Origin: Methanobacteriota archaeon
GTDB taxonomy: Archaea; Halobacteriota; Methanosarcinia; Methanotrichales; Methanotrichaceae
Assembly: GCA_029553285.1 (NCBI GenBank)
Contig: JAKPCO010000067.1
Span: 1-64,000, forward strand
Length of the DNA stretch: 64,000 bases
Direction of reading: 5' to 3'
Shown here piece after piece: positions 17,876-27,546 of this stretch. Each line of letters opens with the position of its first letter. The first letter of the stretch is position 1. The position numbers and the translations under genes are program-made. The notes under the pieces are model-generated. The model saw only the letters and a program-made list of their open reading frames with translations. It had not been told where the DNA came from and did not search any database.

Positions 17876-18262
17876 TCACTCGCCTCCACTCTTTACCTCG
17901 GTCTTCGGGTTCAGTATCTTCAGGTTCATCTCCCTGGCCATCGCCTCGATCTTCTCCCTCTTGCGCATTCCGACGGTCCTGGCTATCCTGATCGCACATC
18001 CCTCGGCCTTCTTCAGATCGTCTATGCATCTCACCAGAACCTCCCTGAATCCTGAGGGGTGCAGGCCCCGGACCGCCCTCGGGCTCCCGAAGCCGGGTCT
18101 CACCAGGCGCCCTTTCGCTCTGACCTGCTGCCTGAGCTTGTTGTGCAGACCCCTTGGCCTGCGCCAGCTCTCGTCGAGCCTGGCCTTCTTGTGGGAGTCG
18201 TGGCGTCTGAACTCAGGCTTCTTCGCCTTCTGTCTGGCTCTCACCCTGAGCAATCTGTCCAT
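17876..18262 (-). CDS. rpl32e: 50S ribosomal protein eL32
   Basis: 128 residues. Core motif FRRHDSHKKARLDESWRRPRGLHNKLR and PGFGSPRAVRGLHPSGF are diagnostic for eL32. It is an archaeal/eukaryal large-subunit protein. Its stop is followed after one base by the eL19 start, and its 3' end holds the GGAGG site used by that gene. Confidence 0.96.
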   Translation of the reverse strand: MDRLLRVRARQKAKKPEFRRHDSHKKARLDESWRRPRGLHNKLRQQVRAKGRLVRPGFGSPRAVRGLHPSGFREVLVRCIDDLKKAEGCAIRIARTVGMRKREKIEAMAREMNLKILNPKTEVKSGGE

Positions 18263-18268
18263 CTCTGC

Positions 18269-18799
18269 TCACCTCTTCTCCACCAGGTAAATGCCATCCT
18301 GGAATATCCTCACATCAAATCCTCTGACCCTGGTGGCCTGCTCTATGTTTGCCATCGTCTGGCCCACTGCCTCTCTGTCTGTGCCCCTGATCAGTATCTC
18401 GTCCTTGCCGACCTCAACCTTCGCATCTCCGACGATTGTTGCGAAGCGCGGCTTCCTCTCGCCGAGGAAGTTGCTGATGACAACCTTTCCATCGGCTACC
18501 TTCACCTGAATCGGGAAGTGTGAATACACCACCTTCATCCTGTACTCGAAGCCGTCCGTGACACCCTTGATCATGTTCTTGATGTGTGCAGCTATCGTCC
18601 CGACCATGGCCAGATGCTGCTTTTTTGTCGCCTCTGATCTGATCAGTACCTTTGAGTCCTCTCTCTTTATCTCTATGCCTGGATACCAGAGCTCCCTGGA
18701 CAGCTCACCCTTTGGCCCCTTCACCTTCACATCACGGCCTGATATCTGGACATCAACGCCATCCGGGATATCCAAACGACGAACCACCTCTTCGACCAT
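18269..18799 (-). CDS. rpl6: 50S ribosomal protein uL6
   Basis: About 176 residues from ATG 18799, which is placed behind AGGTGAT; earlier in-frame GTG/ATG codons at 18808-18803 overlap that site. Two L6 beta domains are visible ([23 protein letters not shown] and [25 protein letters not shown]), with the typical DGIYLVEKR end. It lies near the factor-binding site of the large subunit. Confidence 0.96.
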   Translation of the reverse strand: MVEEVVRRLDIPDGVDVQISGRDVKVKGPKGELSRELWYPGIEIKREDSKVLIRSEATKKQHLAMVGTIAAHIKNMIKGVTDGFEYRMKVVYSHFPIQVKVADGKVVISNFLGERKPRFATIVGDAKVEVGKDEILIRGTDREAVGQTMANIEQATRVRGFDVRIFQDGIYLVEKR

Positions 18800-18808
18800 G
18801 ATCATCAC

Positions 18809-19198
18809 CTAGTACACATAGGCCAGCAGATGGCCGCCTATCCCCCGTGCCCTGGCGTCGGTATGTGGCATCACACCCTGGCTGGTGCTCAGTATCAGCA
18901 CCCCGAAGTTCCTGGCGGGGAGGAAGCGCCTCTCCCACTTCTCCAGCTCTGCGACCTTGGTGGCGAACCTGGGCTTTATGACACCACAGCGGTTTATTCT
19001 TCCCAGCAGCTTGACCTTGAACATGCCCGACTTACCGTCGTCGATGAACTCGAACTCGCCGATATACCCCAGATCTGCCATGACCTTCAGGGTCATGGCT
19101 ATGAGCTTGGATGCCGGCTTGATTATACACTCGGGCTTGCCGACGCTCTCAGCGTTCTTTATTGTGGACATCGCATCAGCGAGCGGATCTAGCAACAT
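18809..19198 (-). CDS. rps8: 30S ribosomal protein uS8
   Basis: About 129 residues from ATG 19198, six bases after GGTGA; a GTG at 19207 would be part of that site. [17 protein letters not shown] and the C-terminal [31 protein letters not shown] (S8 motif with S-T-S-x-G-x-M/L) are clear. It binds the central domain of 16S rRNA. Confidence 0.96.
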   Translation of the reverse strand: MLLDPLADAMSTIKNAESVGKPECIIKPASKLIAMTLKVMADLGYIGEFEFIDDGKSGMFKVKLLGRINRCGVIKPRFATKVAELEKWERRFLPARNFGVLILSTSQGVMPHTDARARGIGGHLLAYVY

Positions 19199-19207
19199 AA
19201 TCTTCAC

Positions 19208-19351
19208 CTACGAGTATTTCTCGAAGCCCATCTCCCTGGCTATCTCGCGGAAGCACTGCCTGCACAGGTATATGCCGTACTTCCTGACCAGCCCTGGCTT
19301 CCTCCCGCAGCGCCTGCATTCGTTGGCGCCTCTACCAAATCTCTTCTTCAT
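19208..19351 (-). CDS. rps14: 30S ribosomal protein uS14 (zinc-ribbon type)
   Basis: A 47-residue frame, [20 protein letters not shown] onward, ending GFEKYS. Four cysteines in CRRC (12, 15) and CRQC (30, 33) make the zinc ribbon of archaeal/eukaryal uS14. The ATG overlaps the uL5 stop (ATGA) and the stop TAG is 9 bases before uS8, filling the place uS14 takes in all archaeal operons. Confidence 0.96.
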   Translation of the reverse strand: MKKRFGRGANECRRCGRKPGLVRKYGIYLCRQCFREIAREMGFEKYS

Positions 19352-19857
19352 GCAGCCTCCACGACCCGAACTCCAAACCTCTTCTGGACGAACTCCACAG
19401 CCTCGTCCCTCGTGACCTTATGCGAGTTTGGAAGCTTCCTGCGGGCCACGCGTCTCTCTGCCACACGGTATCCTGCTCTCCTCAGCGATACCGCCACGTC
19501 CATGCCGAAGATCCCTATCTCTGGATCGTACTTCATTCCCGGAAAGTCTGTGTGCTCCTCGATTCCGAAGGCGAAGTTGCCGTTCTCATCGAACTGGCTT
19601 CTCTTTATTGTGTTTCCAACCACTTTTAGCGCCGTCTCCAGGAACTCCTCAGCTGCTCTGCCTCTGAGCGTCACACGCGTGCCTATCGGCTCCCTCTTCT
19701 TTATCCCGAAGGCCGGAAGGGTCTTCTTCGCCCTGGACCTAATGGGAGTCTGGCCTGTGATCTCAGAGAGAATAGTCTCCGCGTTGACAAGCCTCTGGCC
19801 GCTCTCGCCCACACCTATGTGAACAACGACCTTGTCTATCCTGGGCTCCAGGTTCAT
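19348..19857 (-). CDS. rpl5: 50S ribosomal protein uL5
   Basis: 169 residues. Signatures: [52 protein letters not shown], and [29 protein letters not shown]. It binds 5S rRNA and contacts P-site tRNA. The start overlaps eS4 by 4 bp. Confidence 0.97.
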   Translation of the reverse strand: MNLEPRIDKVVVHIGVGESGQRLVNAETILSEITGQTPIRSRAKKTLPAFGIKKREPIGTRVTLRGRAAEEFLETALKVVGNTIKRSQFDENGNFAFGIEEHTDFPGMKYDPEIGIFGMDVAVSLRRAGYRVAERRVARRKLPNSHKVTRDEAVEFVQKRFGVRVVEAA

Positions 19858-20555
19858 CTTCCAGCCTCCAGCTCAATAACGGGAGCGTCCCTGCCTATCA
19901 TGAACACATAGTCGACGATCGTATCTATGTCCCTGTCATCTGCGGATATTGTGACCCTGTTCGGCATCGAGCTTCTCACTATCTGCACGGATTTGATGCG
20001 ACCCGTCTTCCCTGTGTGCGATCCGCCGGTCACCATCGCCAGGTTCCCGACCTCGAACTTTATGACGTCCTCGATGCTTCTCTCCGGGAGTGATATCAAA
20101 AGCGAATCGCCAGTCCTGAACTCGCCCTCTGCGATTATGTTGGACCCATCGCTGAGGTTCAGCTGCGTCCTGTTACCCTTTAGGGTTGTTTTGTTCTCTA
20201 TCCTGACCAGCTTTCTCGGCTTATCAGGCTGGATCTCTACGAGCACAAAATATCCCTTCGTGCTCTTGACCATTCTGTACTGTTTGTTCAGGGCTGGCAC
20301 CGTTATGACGTCGAAGAGCCCCACAGGAAACCTCGTGTCCCTTCTCACAGTTCCGTCCACCAGCACCCCGCCCTCGTGAAGGATCCTCTTGACCTCGCGC
20401 GCGTTGTCCGCCAGCTTTAAGAGATCCCTTACAACGACCATCAGAGGCAGGCTTTCCTCAGCTGAGTGGGGGCCAGGCCTGGGCGTTGCTATCCACTTGC
20501 TGGTCTTCCTCGGTATGGGCCAGCTTCTGGGTATCGTGACTCTCTTCTTGTGCAC
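19854..20555 (-). CDS. rps4e: 30S ribosomal protein eS4
   Basis: About 233 residues. GTG 20555 follows AGGTGATTCAG and gives [21 protein letters not shown], the standard eS4 opening; a GTG at 20564 adds three residues. An S4-like RNA-binding stretch ([38 protein letters not shown]) and a KOW-like segment ([20 protein letters not shown]) are visible. Archaeal/eukaryal small-subunit protein. Confidence 0.95.
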   Translation of the reverse strand: MHKKRVTIPRSWPIPRKTSKWIATPRPGPHSAEESLPLMVVVRDLLKLADNAREVKRILHEGGVLVDGTVRRDTRFPVGLFDVITVPALNKQYRMVKSTKGYFVLVEIQPDKPRKLVRIENKTTLKGNRTQLNLSDGSNIIAEGEFRTGDSLLISLPERSIEDVIKFEVGNLAMVTGGSHTGKTGRIKSVQIVRSSMPNRVTISADDRDIDTIVDYVFMIGRDAPVIELEAGR

Positions 20556-20560
20556 CTGAA

Positions 20561-20911
20561 TCACCTGGAGAATATCTTCTCGCGCTCGTCGTCGTCGAGA
20601 TCAAGCTTTGTGATCATGACATTTGATGGATGTATGGGGCGTGGGACCTCTGTTCCGTCAGCACGGAAGTTGCTGACGCCGGTGACCGTTATCACACCTC
20701 TCTTCAGATCCACACTCAGAACCTCGCCCTCGACGCCCGCATTGTCGCCGCGCATGACCTTCACTGTATCGCCTTTCTTGACCTGAGCGCTCCTCTTCCC
20801 GTGCTCCTTCCTTAGCTCCGGGCTCAGCATCGCGTGCATCAACTTCTGCCTGATGTGGAGCGGGGCGTTGAACCTGGCCTTCCGCTGCTTGCGTGGTTGC
20901 TTGCTGATCAT
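20561..20911 (-). CDS. rpl24: 50S ribosomal protein uL24
   Basis: About 116 residues from ATG 20911 ([19 protein letters not shown], the archaeal opening); an ATG two codons earlier at 20917 overlaps the uL14 stop and is an alternative. The KOW motif is [24 protein letters not shown]. It starts large-subunit assembly. Confidence 0.95.
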   Translation of the reverse strand: MISKQPRKQRKARFNAPLHIRQKLMHAMLSPELRKEHGKRSAQVKKGDTVKVMRGDNAGVEGEVLSVDLKRGVITVTGVSNFRADGTEVPRPIHPSNVMITKLDLDDDEREKIFSR

Positions 20912-20916
20912 GACCA

Positions 20917-21315
20917 TCACACTATCATCGCTGCTGATGAGGCGATCTTACCGAACCGCTCTGCCACTTCCCTGGCCACGGGTCCCTTGATCTCGGATCC
21001 CTTCGGAACGCCCTCGTCATCTGTTATGACCGCAGCGTTGTCCTCGAACTTGACCCTGAGACCATCGGGCCTCCTGAACTCCTTCTTCTGTCTTATTATA
21101 ACAGCGTTGAATATCTGCTTCCTCATCTCAGGAGTTCCCTTCTTCACAGAGACCACGACCATGTCCCCTATGCCGGCACAGGGCTGCCTGTTCTTGACCC
21201 CGCGGTATTTCTTCACGGAGACGACGAACAGCGTCCTGGCGCCTGTGTTGTCCGCGCACTCAAGATACGTTCCGGTGTTTATCGCCCTCGGGATCTTGGC
21301 CTTGTTTCCCCTCAT
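20917..21315 (-). CDS. rpl14: 50S ribosomal protein uL14
   Basis: 132 residues from ATG 21315, which overlaps the uS17 TGA (ATGA) and gives [26 protein letters not shown], exactly the archaeal uL14 opening. An upstream in-frame start would add a stretch unrelated to the family. Further motifs: [36 protein letters not shown] and ANEVA-like end [14 protein letters not shown]. Confidence 0.97.
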   Translation of the reverse strand: MRGNKAKIPRAINTGTYLECADNTGARTLFVVSVKKYRGVKNRQPCAGIGDMVVVSVKKGTPEMRKQIFNAVIIRQKKEFRRPDGLRVKFEDNAAVITDDEGVPKGSEIKGPVAREVAERFGKIASSAAMIV

Positions 21316-21632
21316 CGCATGACCTCCACAACGACAAACGACTTGGTCTTGCTGAGAGGTCTGCACTCAGCTATCCTGACCCTGTCCCCAACCTTTGCGG
21401 CAAGACACGGCGGGTTGTGCGCATGGATCTTGGATCTGCGTTTCTCGTACCGCTCGTACTTTGCTATCCTCTTTTTGAACTCCCTCATGACAACCACGGT
21501 TCTGGCCATCTTGTCGCTGACCACGACCCCCTCCAGGACCTGGCCGCGAACCGGCAGCCTGCCGTGGAATGGACACTTTGGATCGTTGCAGGCCTGCTGT
21601 GGCGCGCTCACGTCCAGTCCTATATCTCTCAT
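21312..21632 (-). CDS. rps17: 30S ribosomal protein uS17
   Basis: 106 residues from ATG 21632, six bases after GAGGTG and overlapping the Rnp1 stop (ATGA). The archaeal N-terminal extension contains [16 protein letters not shown] (conserved C-x(4)-C-P-F-H-G-x-L-x-x-R-G). The OB-fold core is [18 protein letters not shown] and [22 protein letters not shown]. Confidence 0.96.
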   Translation of the reverse strand: MRDIGLDVSAPQQACNDPKCPFHGRLPVRGQVLEGVVVSDKMARTVVVMREFKKRIAKYERYEKRRSKIHAHNPPCLAAKVGDRVRIAECRPLSKTKSFVVVEVMR

Positions 21633-21919
21633 ATCTTCCACCTCGATATTTGCATCCTTTTATTTATTCTGTTCTCGGGTTGTGAGATCAAAACAGAGCC
21701 CGCGATCCTCACCTTCTGCCCATCAGGCAGCGTAAAGATGAAGCTTGTGTGGGCCTTTGGGACGCGCCTCAGGCCGCGCTGCGTCTCGATAACGAAGGTG
21801 TTCCTCGTCTCATCCACCACCAAGCCTCTCATGCCAGTCATGGTGCGGTTTGGGGTATCGATCACCTCGACCGTCAAACCTATCAGCTCATGCCTGGCTA
21901 TGTTCTCGGGACTGATCAT
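21629..21919 (-). CDS. rnp1: ribonuclease P protein component 1 (Rpp29/Pop4)
   Basis: 96 residues from ATG 21919 (TGATG overlap with uL29). The Sm-like fold shows [40 protein letters not shown] and the typical [25 protein letters not shown]. It is a protein subunit of RNase P, which matures tRNA 5' ends, and stands between uL29 and uS17 in archaeal operons. Confidence 0.95.
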   Translation of the reverse strand: MISPENIARHELIGLTVEVIDTPNRTMTGMRGLVVDETRNTFVIETQRGLRRVPKAHTSFIFTLPDGQKVRIAGSVLISQPENRINKRMQISRWKI

Positions 21920-22122
21920 CACTTCCTGACGCGCTCCCTCTGCACGGTCTTCATCCTTGCGATCGTCCGGCGGATCTCTCTGATCCTTCCGGGCTTCTCA
22001 GGAGCGCCACCTGCCCTCACAGCACCCCGCTCGCGTATCAGCTCCACCTCAAGCTTGCGGAGCTCCTCCTCGAGCTCATCTGAGCTCATGTTCCTGATCT
22101 CATCAATCCTGAATATCGCCAT
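21919..22122 (-). CDS. rpl29: 50S ribosomal protein uL29
   Basis: 67 residues forming a two-helix hairpin: [33 protein letters not shown], then [22 protein letters not shown]. It lies near the peptide exit tunnel. It overlaps the uS3 3' end by 20 bp. Confidence 0.95.
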   Translation of the reverse strand: MAIFRIDEIRNMSSDELEEELRKLEVELIRERGAVRAGGAPEKPGRIREIRRTIARMKTVQRERVRK

Positions 22123-22921
22123 GGGTCTCAGCCTCGCTCATCCCGGTCCCGATCTCCGGCTCCTGAGGGGCCTGCTCCTGGATCTCCTCTGGTGCCGAAG
22201 GCGTATCGACCGGCTCATCGAGAAGCCTGTCCAGCTCGCTCTTCTTCTCCTCTACCTTCTCCTGTGTCTCAGGAGCTGTAGAGGGCGCAGCCTCGGGCAC
22301 AGCCTCCTTCGCTTCAGGCTCCTTTGGCGGTGCCTTTATCTGGAAGTCGTCCGGCAGAACGGCGGCCGGCGGGACGATCCTGACCTGGCAGCCGATCGCG
22401 CCGAGCTTCTTCACAGCAACAGCATAGCCTGTATCGACTATCTCCTCAGCCGGCTTTCCTGAGTGTTTTATGTAGCCGGCGAGGAACTTCTCGACACGCG
22501 CCCTCGGGCCGGTCAGCTTGCCGCTGATCACTATCTCGCACCCGAGCGCTCCGGAGTCCATCACCCTGCGCAGCATCGACTGCCCCGCCTTCCGGAAGTA
22601 CCAGCCGTGCTCCAGCGAGCTTGCGAGCCTGTTTGCCACAACCCTGGCGTTCAGGTCGCCCTTCCCGACGTCCTGGACATCTATCTGCGGGTTGTCAAGC
22701 CTGAACCTCCTCTCGAGGTCTCGGGTTATCTTGCGTATCAGCTTCCCGCCCTTTCCTATGACCATGCCGGGCTTCTCAGCATAAACCGTGATCTGGGTGC
22801 CCATCGGGGTGCGGTTCATGACCATGCCGCCGTATCCAGCCCGGTCCAGCTCCTTCGCAAGATACTCATCCACGAGCGCCTTGGTGAATCCCTCCTGGAC
22901 GAACTTCTTCTCAACAGCCAA
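22103..22921 (-). CDS. rps3: 30S ribosomal protein uS3 with long acidic tail
   Basis: 272 residues. The KH domain ([21 protein letters not shown]) and the C-terminal S3 domain ([51 protein letters not shown]) are intact by about residue 190. A tail of roughly 80 residues, rich in Glu, Pro and Ala, follows. Such tails occur in some archaeal uS3 but vary in length; it is probably disordered. uS3 lies at the mRNA entry channel. Confidence 0.96.
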   Translation of the reverse strand: MAVEKKFVQEGFTKALVDEYLAKELDRAGYGGMVMNRTPMGTQITVYAEKPGMVIGKGGKLIRKITRDLERRFRLDNPQIDVQDVGKGDLNARVVANRLASSLEHGWYFRKAGQSMLRRVMDSGALGCEIVISGKLTGPRARVEKFLAGYIKHSGKPAEEIVDTGYAVAVKKLGAIGCQVRIVPPAAVLPDDFQIKAPPKEPEAKEAVPEAAPSTAPETQEKVEEKKSELDRLLDEPVDTPSAPEEIQEQAPQEPEIGTGMSEAETHGDIQD

Positions 22922-22922
22922 A

Positions 22923-23381
22923 CTATCTCACCTCTGTCAGTATCATCTCTATGGATACGGTCTCCTGGTTCTTCGGAGTGGCTCTGCCCATGGCCCTCGG
23001 CATCCATCCACGGAACGTTCTTCCCTTCTTTGTGTTGGCATAGCCAATCATCAGCTTATCCCTGTCGAGACCCCTGTATTCTGCATTTCCGATCGCATTC
23101 TTCAACACCCTGAGCACAGCCCTGGCCGCCTTCTGCGGGAATCTGCCGGACGGCCATCCGACCAGCCCGCGCCTGTGGGGCACGTTCCTGTTGTACCGCC
23201 GGAACGGCACCGCCCTCTTCAGGGCTATGACGTCCTGGAGGTACCTTTCCGCGGCCTCGACCTTCATTCCCCTTATCGCCCTGCAGATCTCTCTAGCATG
23301 CTTCGGAGAGATGGGCAGCTCCACGCCCATCGCCCTGGCAAACCGCCCCTCTGGGGTAATTGAGTAGTTCAGTCTTCCCAC
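22923..23381 (-). CDS. rpl22: 50S ribosomal protein uL22
   Basis: 152 residues from GTG 23381, which has GAGGT seven bases upstream and gives [12 protein letters not shown], the archaeal opening; GTG 23387 is too close to the site. Motifs: [52 protein letters not shown], and [16 protein letters not shown] in the hairpin that lines the exit tunnel. Confidence 0.95.
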   Translation of the reverse strand: MGRLNYSITPEGRFARAMGVELPISPKHAREICRAIRGMKVEAAERYLQDVIALKRAVPFRRYNRNVPHRRGLVGWPSGRFPQKAARAVLRVLKNAIGNAEYRGLDRDKLMIGYANTKKGRTFRGWMPRAMGRATPKNQETVSIEMILTEVR

Positions 23382-23390
23382 GAGCACACC

Positions 23391-23801
23391 TCACTTCAGC
23401 GGCACGAACTTGCTCGACCGCGTTGCTCCGACGCCTGCAGCGCCGTGAATCACCCTGGCCCTCGTAAGAGCGTACTCTCCAAGGTAATGGCCTATCATCT
23501 CAGGAATGATCTCGACGCGCTGGAAGGTCTTTCCGTTGTGTATCTCCACCACTTTCCCGACCATCTCAGGGAGCACTATCGCATCCCTCAGATGCGTCTT
23601 TGCAGTTCCCCTGGCCCTGAGCTTCGCCATGAACTTCCTGTGCTCCTTCGAGAGACCCCGCCTGAGCGATCTCCGCTGCCTTGACGGCAGAAGCTCCGCG
23701 ATCTCCTCCAGGCGCATCTTTGCGAGCTCCGATACCCTGTAGCCTCTGTAGGTGAACTCCTCCTTCCTCTTGGGAAGCTTGGATCCTGCTCTCTTCGCCA
23801 C
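23391..23801 (-). CDS. rps19: 30S ribosomal protein uS19
   Basis: 136 residues with the archaeal N-terminal extension ([16 protein letters not shown]). The core has [31 protein letters not shown] and [19 protein letters not shown] (H-x-x-G-E-x-x-x-T-R). It sits in the head of the small subunit, 12 bp after uL2. Confidence 0.97.
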   Translation of the reverse strand: MAKRAGSKLPKRKEEFTYRGYRVSELAKMRLEEIAELLPSRQRRSLRRGLSKEHRKFMAKLRARGTAKTHLRDAIVLPEMVGKVVEIHNGKTFQRVEIIPEMIGHYLGEYALTRARVIHGAAGVGATRSSKFVPLK

Positions 23802-23813
23802 AACTATCTCCTC

Positions 23814-24524
23814 CTAGCGTTTGCCCGTCCTGCGAGCAGCTATCGATCCGACCTTACGCCCAGGAGGTGTGCCCCTGCTCACGGTCTTGGGCCTGCCCGG
23901 ATGCTGGCGCCCGCCGCCTCCGAAGGGGTGGTCCACGGCGTTCATGGCCACGCCCCTGACCTTCGGCCACTTCGCAGCCTTCGATCTGTACTTGTAGAAA
24001 CTCTTTCCGGCCTTCACCAGGGGCTTCTCAGTCCTTCCGCCACCTGCGACAACGCCTATGGTCGCCATGCAGTTCGGATTAAACCACTTCATCTCTCCGC
24101 TCGGAAGCTGGACCACGGTCGCACCCACGTCATGAGCCACAAGTATCCCGTAGACGCCGCTTGCCCTGGCGAACTGTCCGCCATGGCCTGGCTTCGACTC
24201 TATATTGCATATAGGCATGCCCTCAGGTATGCTCGCCAGCGGCAGGGTGTTGCCGGGCTGTATCTCCGCAGCAGGCCCGCAGGCGATCTCCTGACCTACA
24301 TATGTGCCCTCTGTGGCGAGAACATACTGCTTCTCACCATTCTCGAGCCTCACGAGCGCTACAGGAGCCGTCCTGGCAGGGTCGTGCATGATATCCTCCA
24401 CGACACCGCGAACAAGATCCCCACTGAACTTGATGTGCTTTATATCAGCTCTGTATCTGTGTGATGGCGCACGGTATGTGGGTGTTCCCTTGCCCCTGTT
24501 CTGTGATATTATTCTCTTGCCCAT
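23814..24524 (-). CDS. rpl2: 50S ribosomal protein uL2
   Basis: 236 residues from ATG 24524 (MGKRIISQNRGKGTPTYRAPSHRY), preceded by AAGGTGGTTGCG. An upstream frame at 24581 overlaps uL23 and lacks homology. Signatures: VALVRLENGEKQYVLATEG, HGGQFARASGVYGILVAHD, and the peptidyl-transferase loop VRGVAMNAVDHPFGGGGRQHPG with the conserved histidine. Confidence 0.97.
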   Translation of the reverse strand: MGKRIISQNRGKGTPTYRAPSHRYRADIKHIKFSGDLVRGVVEDIMHDPARTAPVALVRLENGEKQYVLATEGTYVGQEIACGPAAEIQPGNTLPLASIPEGMPICNIESKPGHGGQFARASGVYGILVAHDVGATVVQLPSGEMKWFNPNCMATIGVVAGGGRTEKPLVKAGKSFYKYRSKAAKWPKVRGVAMNAVDHPFGGGGRQHPGRPKTVSRGTPPGRKVGSIAARRTGKR

Positions 24525-24534
24525 CGCAACCACC

Positions 24535-24783
24535 TTACAGCAGGCCCAGCCTGGTGGCAAGCTCATTTGCGGTCTTATCACCAGCGAGCCTTACAACAGC
24601 CTTCTTTTCGCCCCGGGGTGTTATCATGGTTCTGATACCGATAACCTCAACGCCATATAGATCCTCAATCTCCTTCTTGATCTGTGGCTTTGTCGCCTTC
24701 AGATCCACAATGAACTCTATGGTGTTGTCCCTATCGATCATACCTGTGACCTTCTCGGGGACGTAAGGGCATTTGATTATCAT
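24535..24783 (-). CDS. rpl23: 50S ribosomal protein uL23
   Basis: 82 residues from ATG 24783, overlapping the uL4 stop (ATGA). Motifs: [44 protein letters not shown] and [14 protein letters not shown]. It lies at the tunnel exit and is the docking site for SRP and nascent-chain factors. Confidence 0.96.
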   Translation of the reverse strand: MIIKCPYVPEKVTGMIDRDNTIEFIVDLKATKPQIKKEIEDLYGVEVIGIRTMITPRGEKKAVVRLAGDKTANELATRLGLL

Positions 24784-25535
24784 AGCCTCTCCTCCAGAAC
24801 TTTGAGAGATGGCTCGCTCCATACTGTGAGCCTGCCAGCGTGGGTCCCTGGCGCAAGAAGCTCAGCGTTCAGCTTATCGGCGGTCACAAAATCGACCCCC
24901 GGGAGGTTGCGCGCAGCTCTTCCTATACCATTATCGGACGCTGTCACGATCAGGATGCTCCTGGGCTGCCTGAACCTCCTCCCCCTGAGCTTGCCCTTTC
25001 CGGCCCGCACCTTCCGTCCGTTCTTCGCCCTCAGAACGTCATCCCAGAGGCCCGCAGCCATCAGGAACTTCCGCAGCTCTGATGTCTTTGATATGCTCTC
25101 GATCTCGGCCCTGACAACGACCGGAAGCTCTCCGCTGAATACATGCCCCCTCGCGGCCACGAGATCTGGTCTTGCAGTCGCTGCCACAGCAGACCTTATC
25201 GCTTTGATCCTCTCCTTCTCATTTATCTTCTCGCTCAGGACCTTCAACGGCACCGGAGGGTGGGACGCGCGCCCGCCGCGTGCCATCGGCACAGCAGCTG
25301 CTCTTCTCCCTGTGACGATCCTGGGAACCCTGGAGACGCCATGACCCGGCCCCCACGACCTCGCCGATGTGTTCATGCCAGCGTAGAAATGCGGTCCGTA
25401 GGGCTGCAGTCTGTTAGCCTGGGCTGCAAGCACCGCCTTCTTTATGAGATCCGGCCTGTACTCCTCCTCAAAGATCCCCGGGAGCACAATCTCGCCGACC
25501 GGATTTCCTGAAATATCGATAATCTTAGCGTTCAT
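24780..25535 (-). CDS. rpl4: 50S ribosomal protein uL4
   Basis: 251 residues, archaeal L4 form: [49 protein letters not shown], the tunnel loop [19 protein letters not shown] and [24 protein letters not shown]. It is 12 bp after uL3. Confidence 0.97.
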   Translation of the reverse strand: MNAKIIDISGNPVGEIVLPGIFEEEYRPDLIKKAVLAAQANRLQPYGPHFYAGMNTSARSWGPGHGVSRVPRIVTGRRAAAVPMARGGRASHPPVPLKVLSEKINEKERIKAIRSAVAATARPDLVAARGHVFSGELPVVVRAEIESISKTSELRKFLMAAGLWDDVLRAKNGRKVRAGKGKLRGRRFRQPRSILIVTASDNGIGRAARNLPGVDFVTADKLNAELLAPGTHAGRLTVWSEPSLKVLEERL

Positions 25536-25547
25536 CGTGATCCCCGA

Positions 25548-26555
25548 TCAGACTCCCTGCTTGGACTCCCTGCTGACATACAGTATCTGGGGCGCCTTCG
25601 GCGCGAATGCCGCGCCTGGCCTGGTCGCCCTGCGCATCCTGACCAGCCTCTTCACAGGCCCCGGGATGCTTCCCTTTATCAGCATGTACTCGTTTCTCAC
25701 AACTCCATAGCCGACAAAGCCACCATCGGGGGTTATGTCCGTGCCGTTAGTGCCTATGGCAATTATCCTCTTGTTGAACTCGGTCCTCTGGTGGTATCCG
25801 GTCTGACCGAGCTGCGGAACCCTCCAGCTTATTCTCGCCGGATGCCACGGACCGAGGTTGCCGACATGTCTGAGCTTGCCGGTGCGCGAGTGCTTTCTCT
25901 TCTGCAGCATTATTCCCCAGCGCTTCACCGGACCCTGGGTTCCCTTTCCCTTTGTGACTGCAGTTACATCGATCCAGTCGCCAACGCTGAAGATGCTGCC
26001 CACAGTCACCTGGCCGCCAAGAAGTCCCTCTGCGGCTTTGAGCTGCTCCTCCACGGATCGCCCTGTGACAGGTATCTCCATGATCTCCGGCACCTTCTTG
26101 GGTATGCCGGTCACCAGACCCGGATTCGTGTGAGCCAGAACCCTGATCTCGCAGAGCTCATCCACCCTGGACTCGATATCCTCCAGGGATGTGCCCCTTC
26201 TCGCCTTCGGAATCGTCATCGCTCTTGCCAGATCCTGGCTCAGGTTCTCAGCCCAGAGCTCCCCTGCAGGCCTGATGCCGCCGTTGTAGGGCTCGTAGAC
26301 CCTCAGCGCTGCTACGCTCATGGGCGGCACCTCCACCACTGTTACAGGCACGCTGATCTCCATGCCCTCTGTGAGGCTTCTGGGCCTGTCATCTATCATC
26401 ATGACATGTGTCATGCCAGCTTTGTATCCGGCAAAGCCGGCCATTCCGGCCCTCTCTTCTGAGACCCAGGATCTTATCCTTGGAACCTCGCTCTTGGCCC
26501 TCTTCCTGGGGCTGAAGGCCAGCGAACCCCGCCTCGGTCGGTGTATCTTTGCCAT
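25548..26555 (-). CDS. rpl3: 50S ribosomal protein uL3
   Basis: 335 residues, archaeal/eukaryal long uL3. MAKIHRPRRGSLAFSPRKRAKSE opens it; MAGFAGYKAGMTHVMM, VTKGKGTQGPVKRWG, KRKHSRTGKLRHVGNLGPWHPARISWRVPQLGQTGYHQRTEFNKRI are diagnostic. It starts directly after the SPOUT gene's stop with no gap. Confidence 0.97.
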   Translation of the reverse strand: MAKIHRPRRGSLAFSPRKRAKSEVPRIRSWVSEERAGMAGFAGYKAGMTHVMMIDDRPRSLTEGMEISVPVTVVEVPPMSVAALRVYEPYNGGIRPAGELWAENLSQDLARAMTIPKARRGTSLEDIESRVDELCEIRVLAHTNPGLVTGIPKKVPEIMEIPVTGRSVEEQLKAAEGLLGGQVTVGSIFSVGDWIDVTAVTKGKGTQGPVKRWGIMLQKRKHSRTGKLRHVGNLGPWHPARISWRVPQLGQTGYHQRTEFNKRIIAIGTNGTDITPDGGFVGYGVVRNEYMLIKGSIPGPVKRLVRMRRATRPGAAFAPKAPQILYVSRESKQGV

Positions 26556-27389
26556 TTACTCCTCCAGACGCACCAGGTTCAGCAGGGCAAGCGTCGAGAA
26601 GATGGCCTCCTCGACACGAACCGTTTCAGTTCCCTGATGCGGAATTGTGTTGATCACGCAGCATCTCTCCAGCATCTCGCGGCTCAGAAACGCATCAACG
26701 CCCCGTGCGGGGGAGCCGAACACCACCGCAAGCCCTTTTGAGCTTGATCTCCCTATCTGGTTGAGCAGATCAAAGCTCACCGGAGTTCCCCTTCTGGATG
26801 TGGCCACGATGAACTCGTCCCTGGAGAGGAGGTAATCCTCCGCGCTGTCCACGACTATCGTCTCGTAGCCCCAGTATCCGGGTATCTCACTCCGGTCCAC
26901 AGGCTCAGCGGCGAGTGGACTCAGCGAAAAGATCCTGACGTTCAGGCGCTGCCCCTTCTGGAATCTCCTCTCCGATTTGAGGGGTACAGGGCGGTCGAGA
27001 CCGACCTCAACCCACACGCCACCATCAGATCCGACGCTTTCTACTACCACTCCGACTCTTATCTCGCCTACCTTGAGCGTTGAGCTTCTGGAGCCCACTG
27101 GATGATGGGCGGTTCTCAGCGGCGGCAGAACTCCCGCATGCCTCAGCTCCTTCATCCTGGGGAAGAGGAGCTTCCGCAGGTACTGCGGAGTCTCTGCATA
27201 CCGCAGCACTGTGCTTATGAACCTGGAATCGTCGAACTCATCATCGCGATACACGACGATCCGGTCGATGCGGAAGACCGCCGCAGCCCTTGCGATAAGC
27301 CCGACCTTCGCGGTGCGAAGGCGCAGATCCGCCGTCTCCATCGTGTACGAGGACGGTATCAGTATGGACCGCTCGCAAGGACCGCTCAT
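26556..27389 (-). CDS. SPOUT-family RNA methyltransferase (COG2106 type)
   Basis: 277 residues from ATG 27389; an upstream ATG at 27437 would overlap the promoter. The archaeal family that precedes uL3 has an N-terminal half-domain (RSILIPSSYTMETADLRLRTAKVGLIARAAAVFRIDRIVVYRDD), an inserted OB-like module (about 90-160), and a C-terminal knotted SAM site (KGLAVVFGSPARGVDAFL, CCVINTIPHQGTETVRVEEAIFSTLALLNL). Human SPOUT1/CENP-32 and a proposed rRNA/tRNA uridine N3-methylation are the nearest parallels. As first gene of the ribosomal operon it is likely made in step with ribosome synthesis. Confidence 0.82.
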   Translation of the reverse strand: MSGPCERSILIPSSYTMETADLRLRTAKVGLIARAAAVFRIDRIVVYRDDEFDDSRFISTVLRYAETPQYLRKLLFPRMKELRHAGVLPPLRTAHHPVGSRSSTLKVGEIRVGVVVESVGSDGGVWVEVGLDRPVPLKSERRFQKGQRLNVRIFSLSPLAAEPVDRSEIPGYWGYETIVVDSAEDYLLSRDEFIVATSRRGTPVSFDLLNQIGRSSSKGLAVVFGSPARGVDAFLSREMLERCCVINTIPHQGTETVRVEEAIFSTLALLNLVRLEE

Positions 27390-27416
27390 CAGATGTCCTT
27401 CTCTCAGGGGAGAGAT

Positions 27417-27429
27417 CGTATATAAAAAG
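27417..27429 (-). promoter_or_regulatory. TATA box of the ribosomal operon
   Basis: Reverse-strand CTTTTTATATACG lies 28-40 bases before the ATG of the SPOUT gene and is the best TATA element on this strand. The genes from here to truB/tRNA-Ser are spaced by 12 bp or less or overlap, so this may drive about 16 kb; internal promoters cannot be excluded. Confidence 0.65.
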
Positions 27430-27503
27430 GTTTGCATGATCGGCTGCTGCTGAATTCGCTGTGGGAAAAATTATCAGCTCCCACGGAGTGCAGCCAACAC
27501 AGC

Positions 27504-27513
27504 TTTTAATATA
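27504..27513 (+). promoter_or_regulatory. TATA box of the slipin-nfeD operon
   Basis: TTTTAATATA lies 33-42 bases upstream of the GTG start at 27547, with GAGGTG just before that start. It is divergent from the ribosomal-operon promoter. Confidence 0.55.
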
Positions 27514-27546
27514 CAAGAACGGCTAAAAGCATTATGAGGTGTTCGT

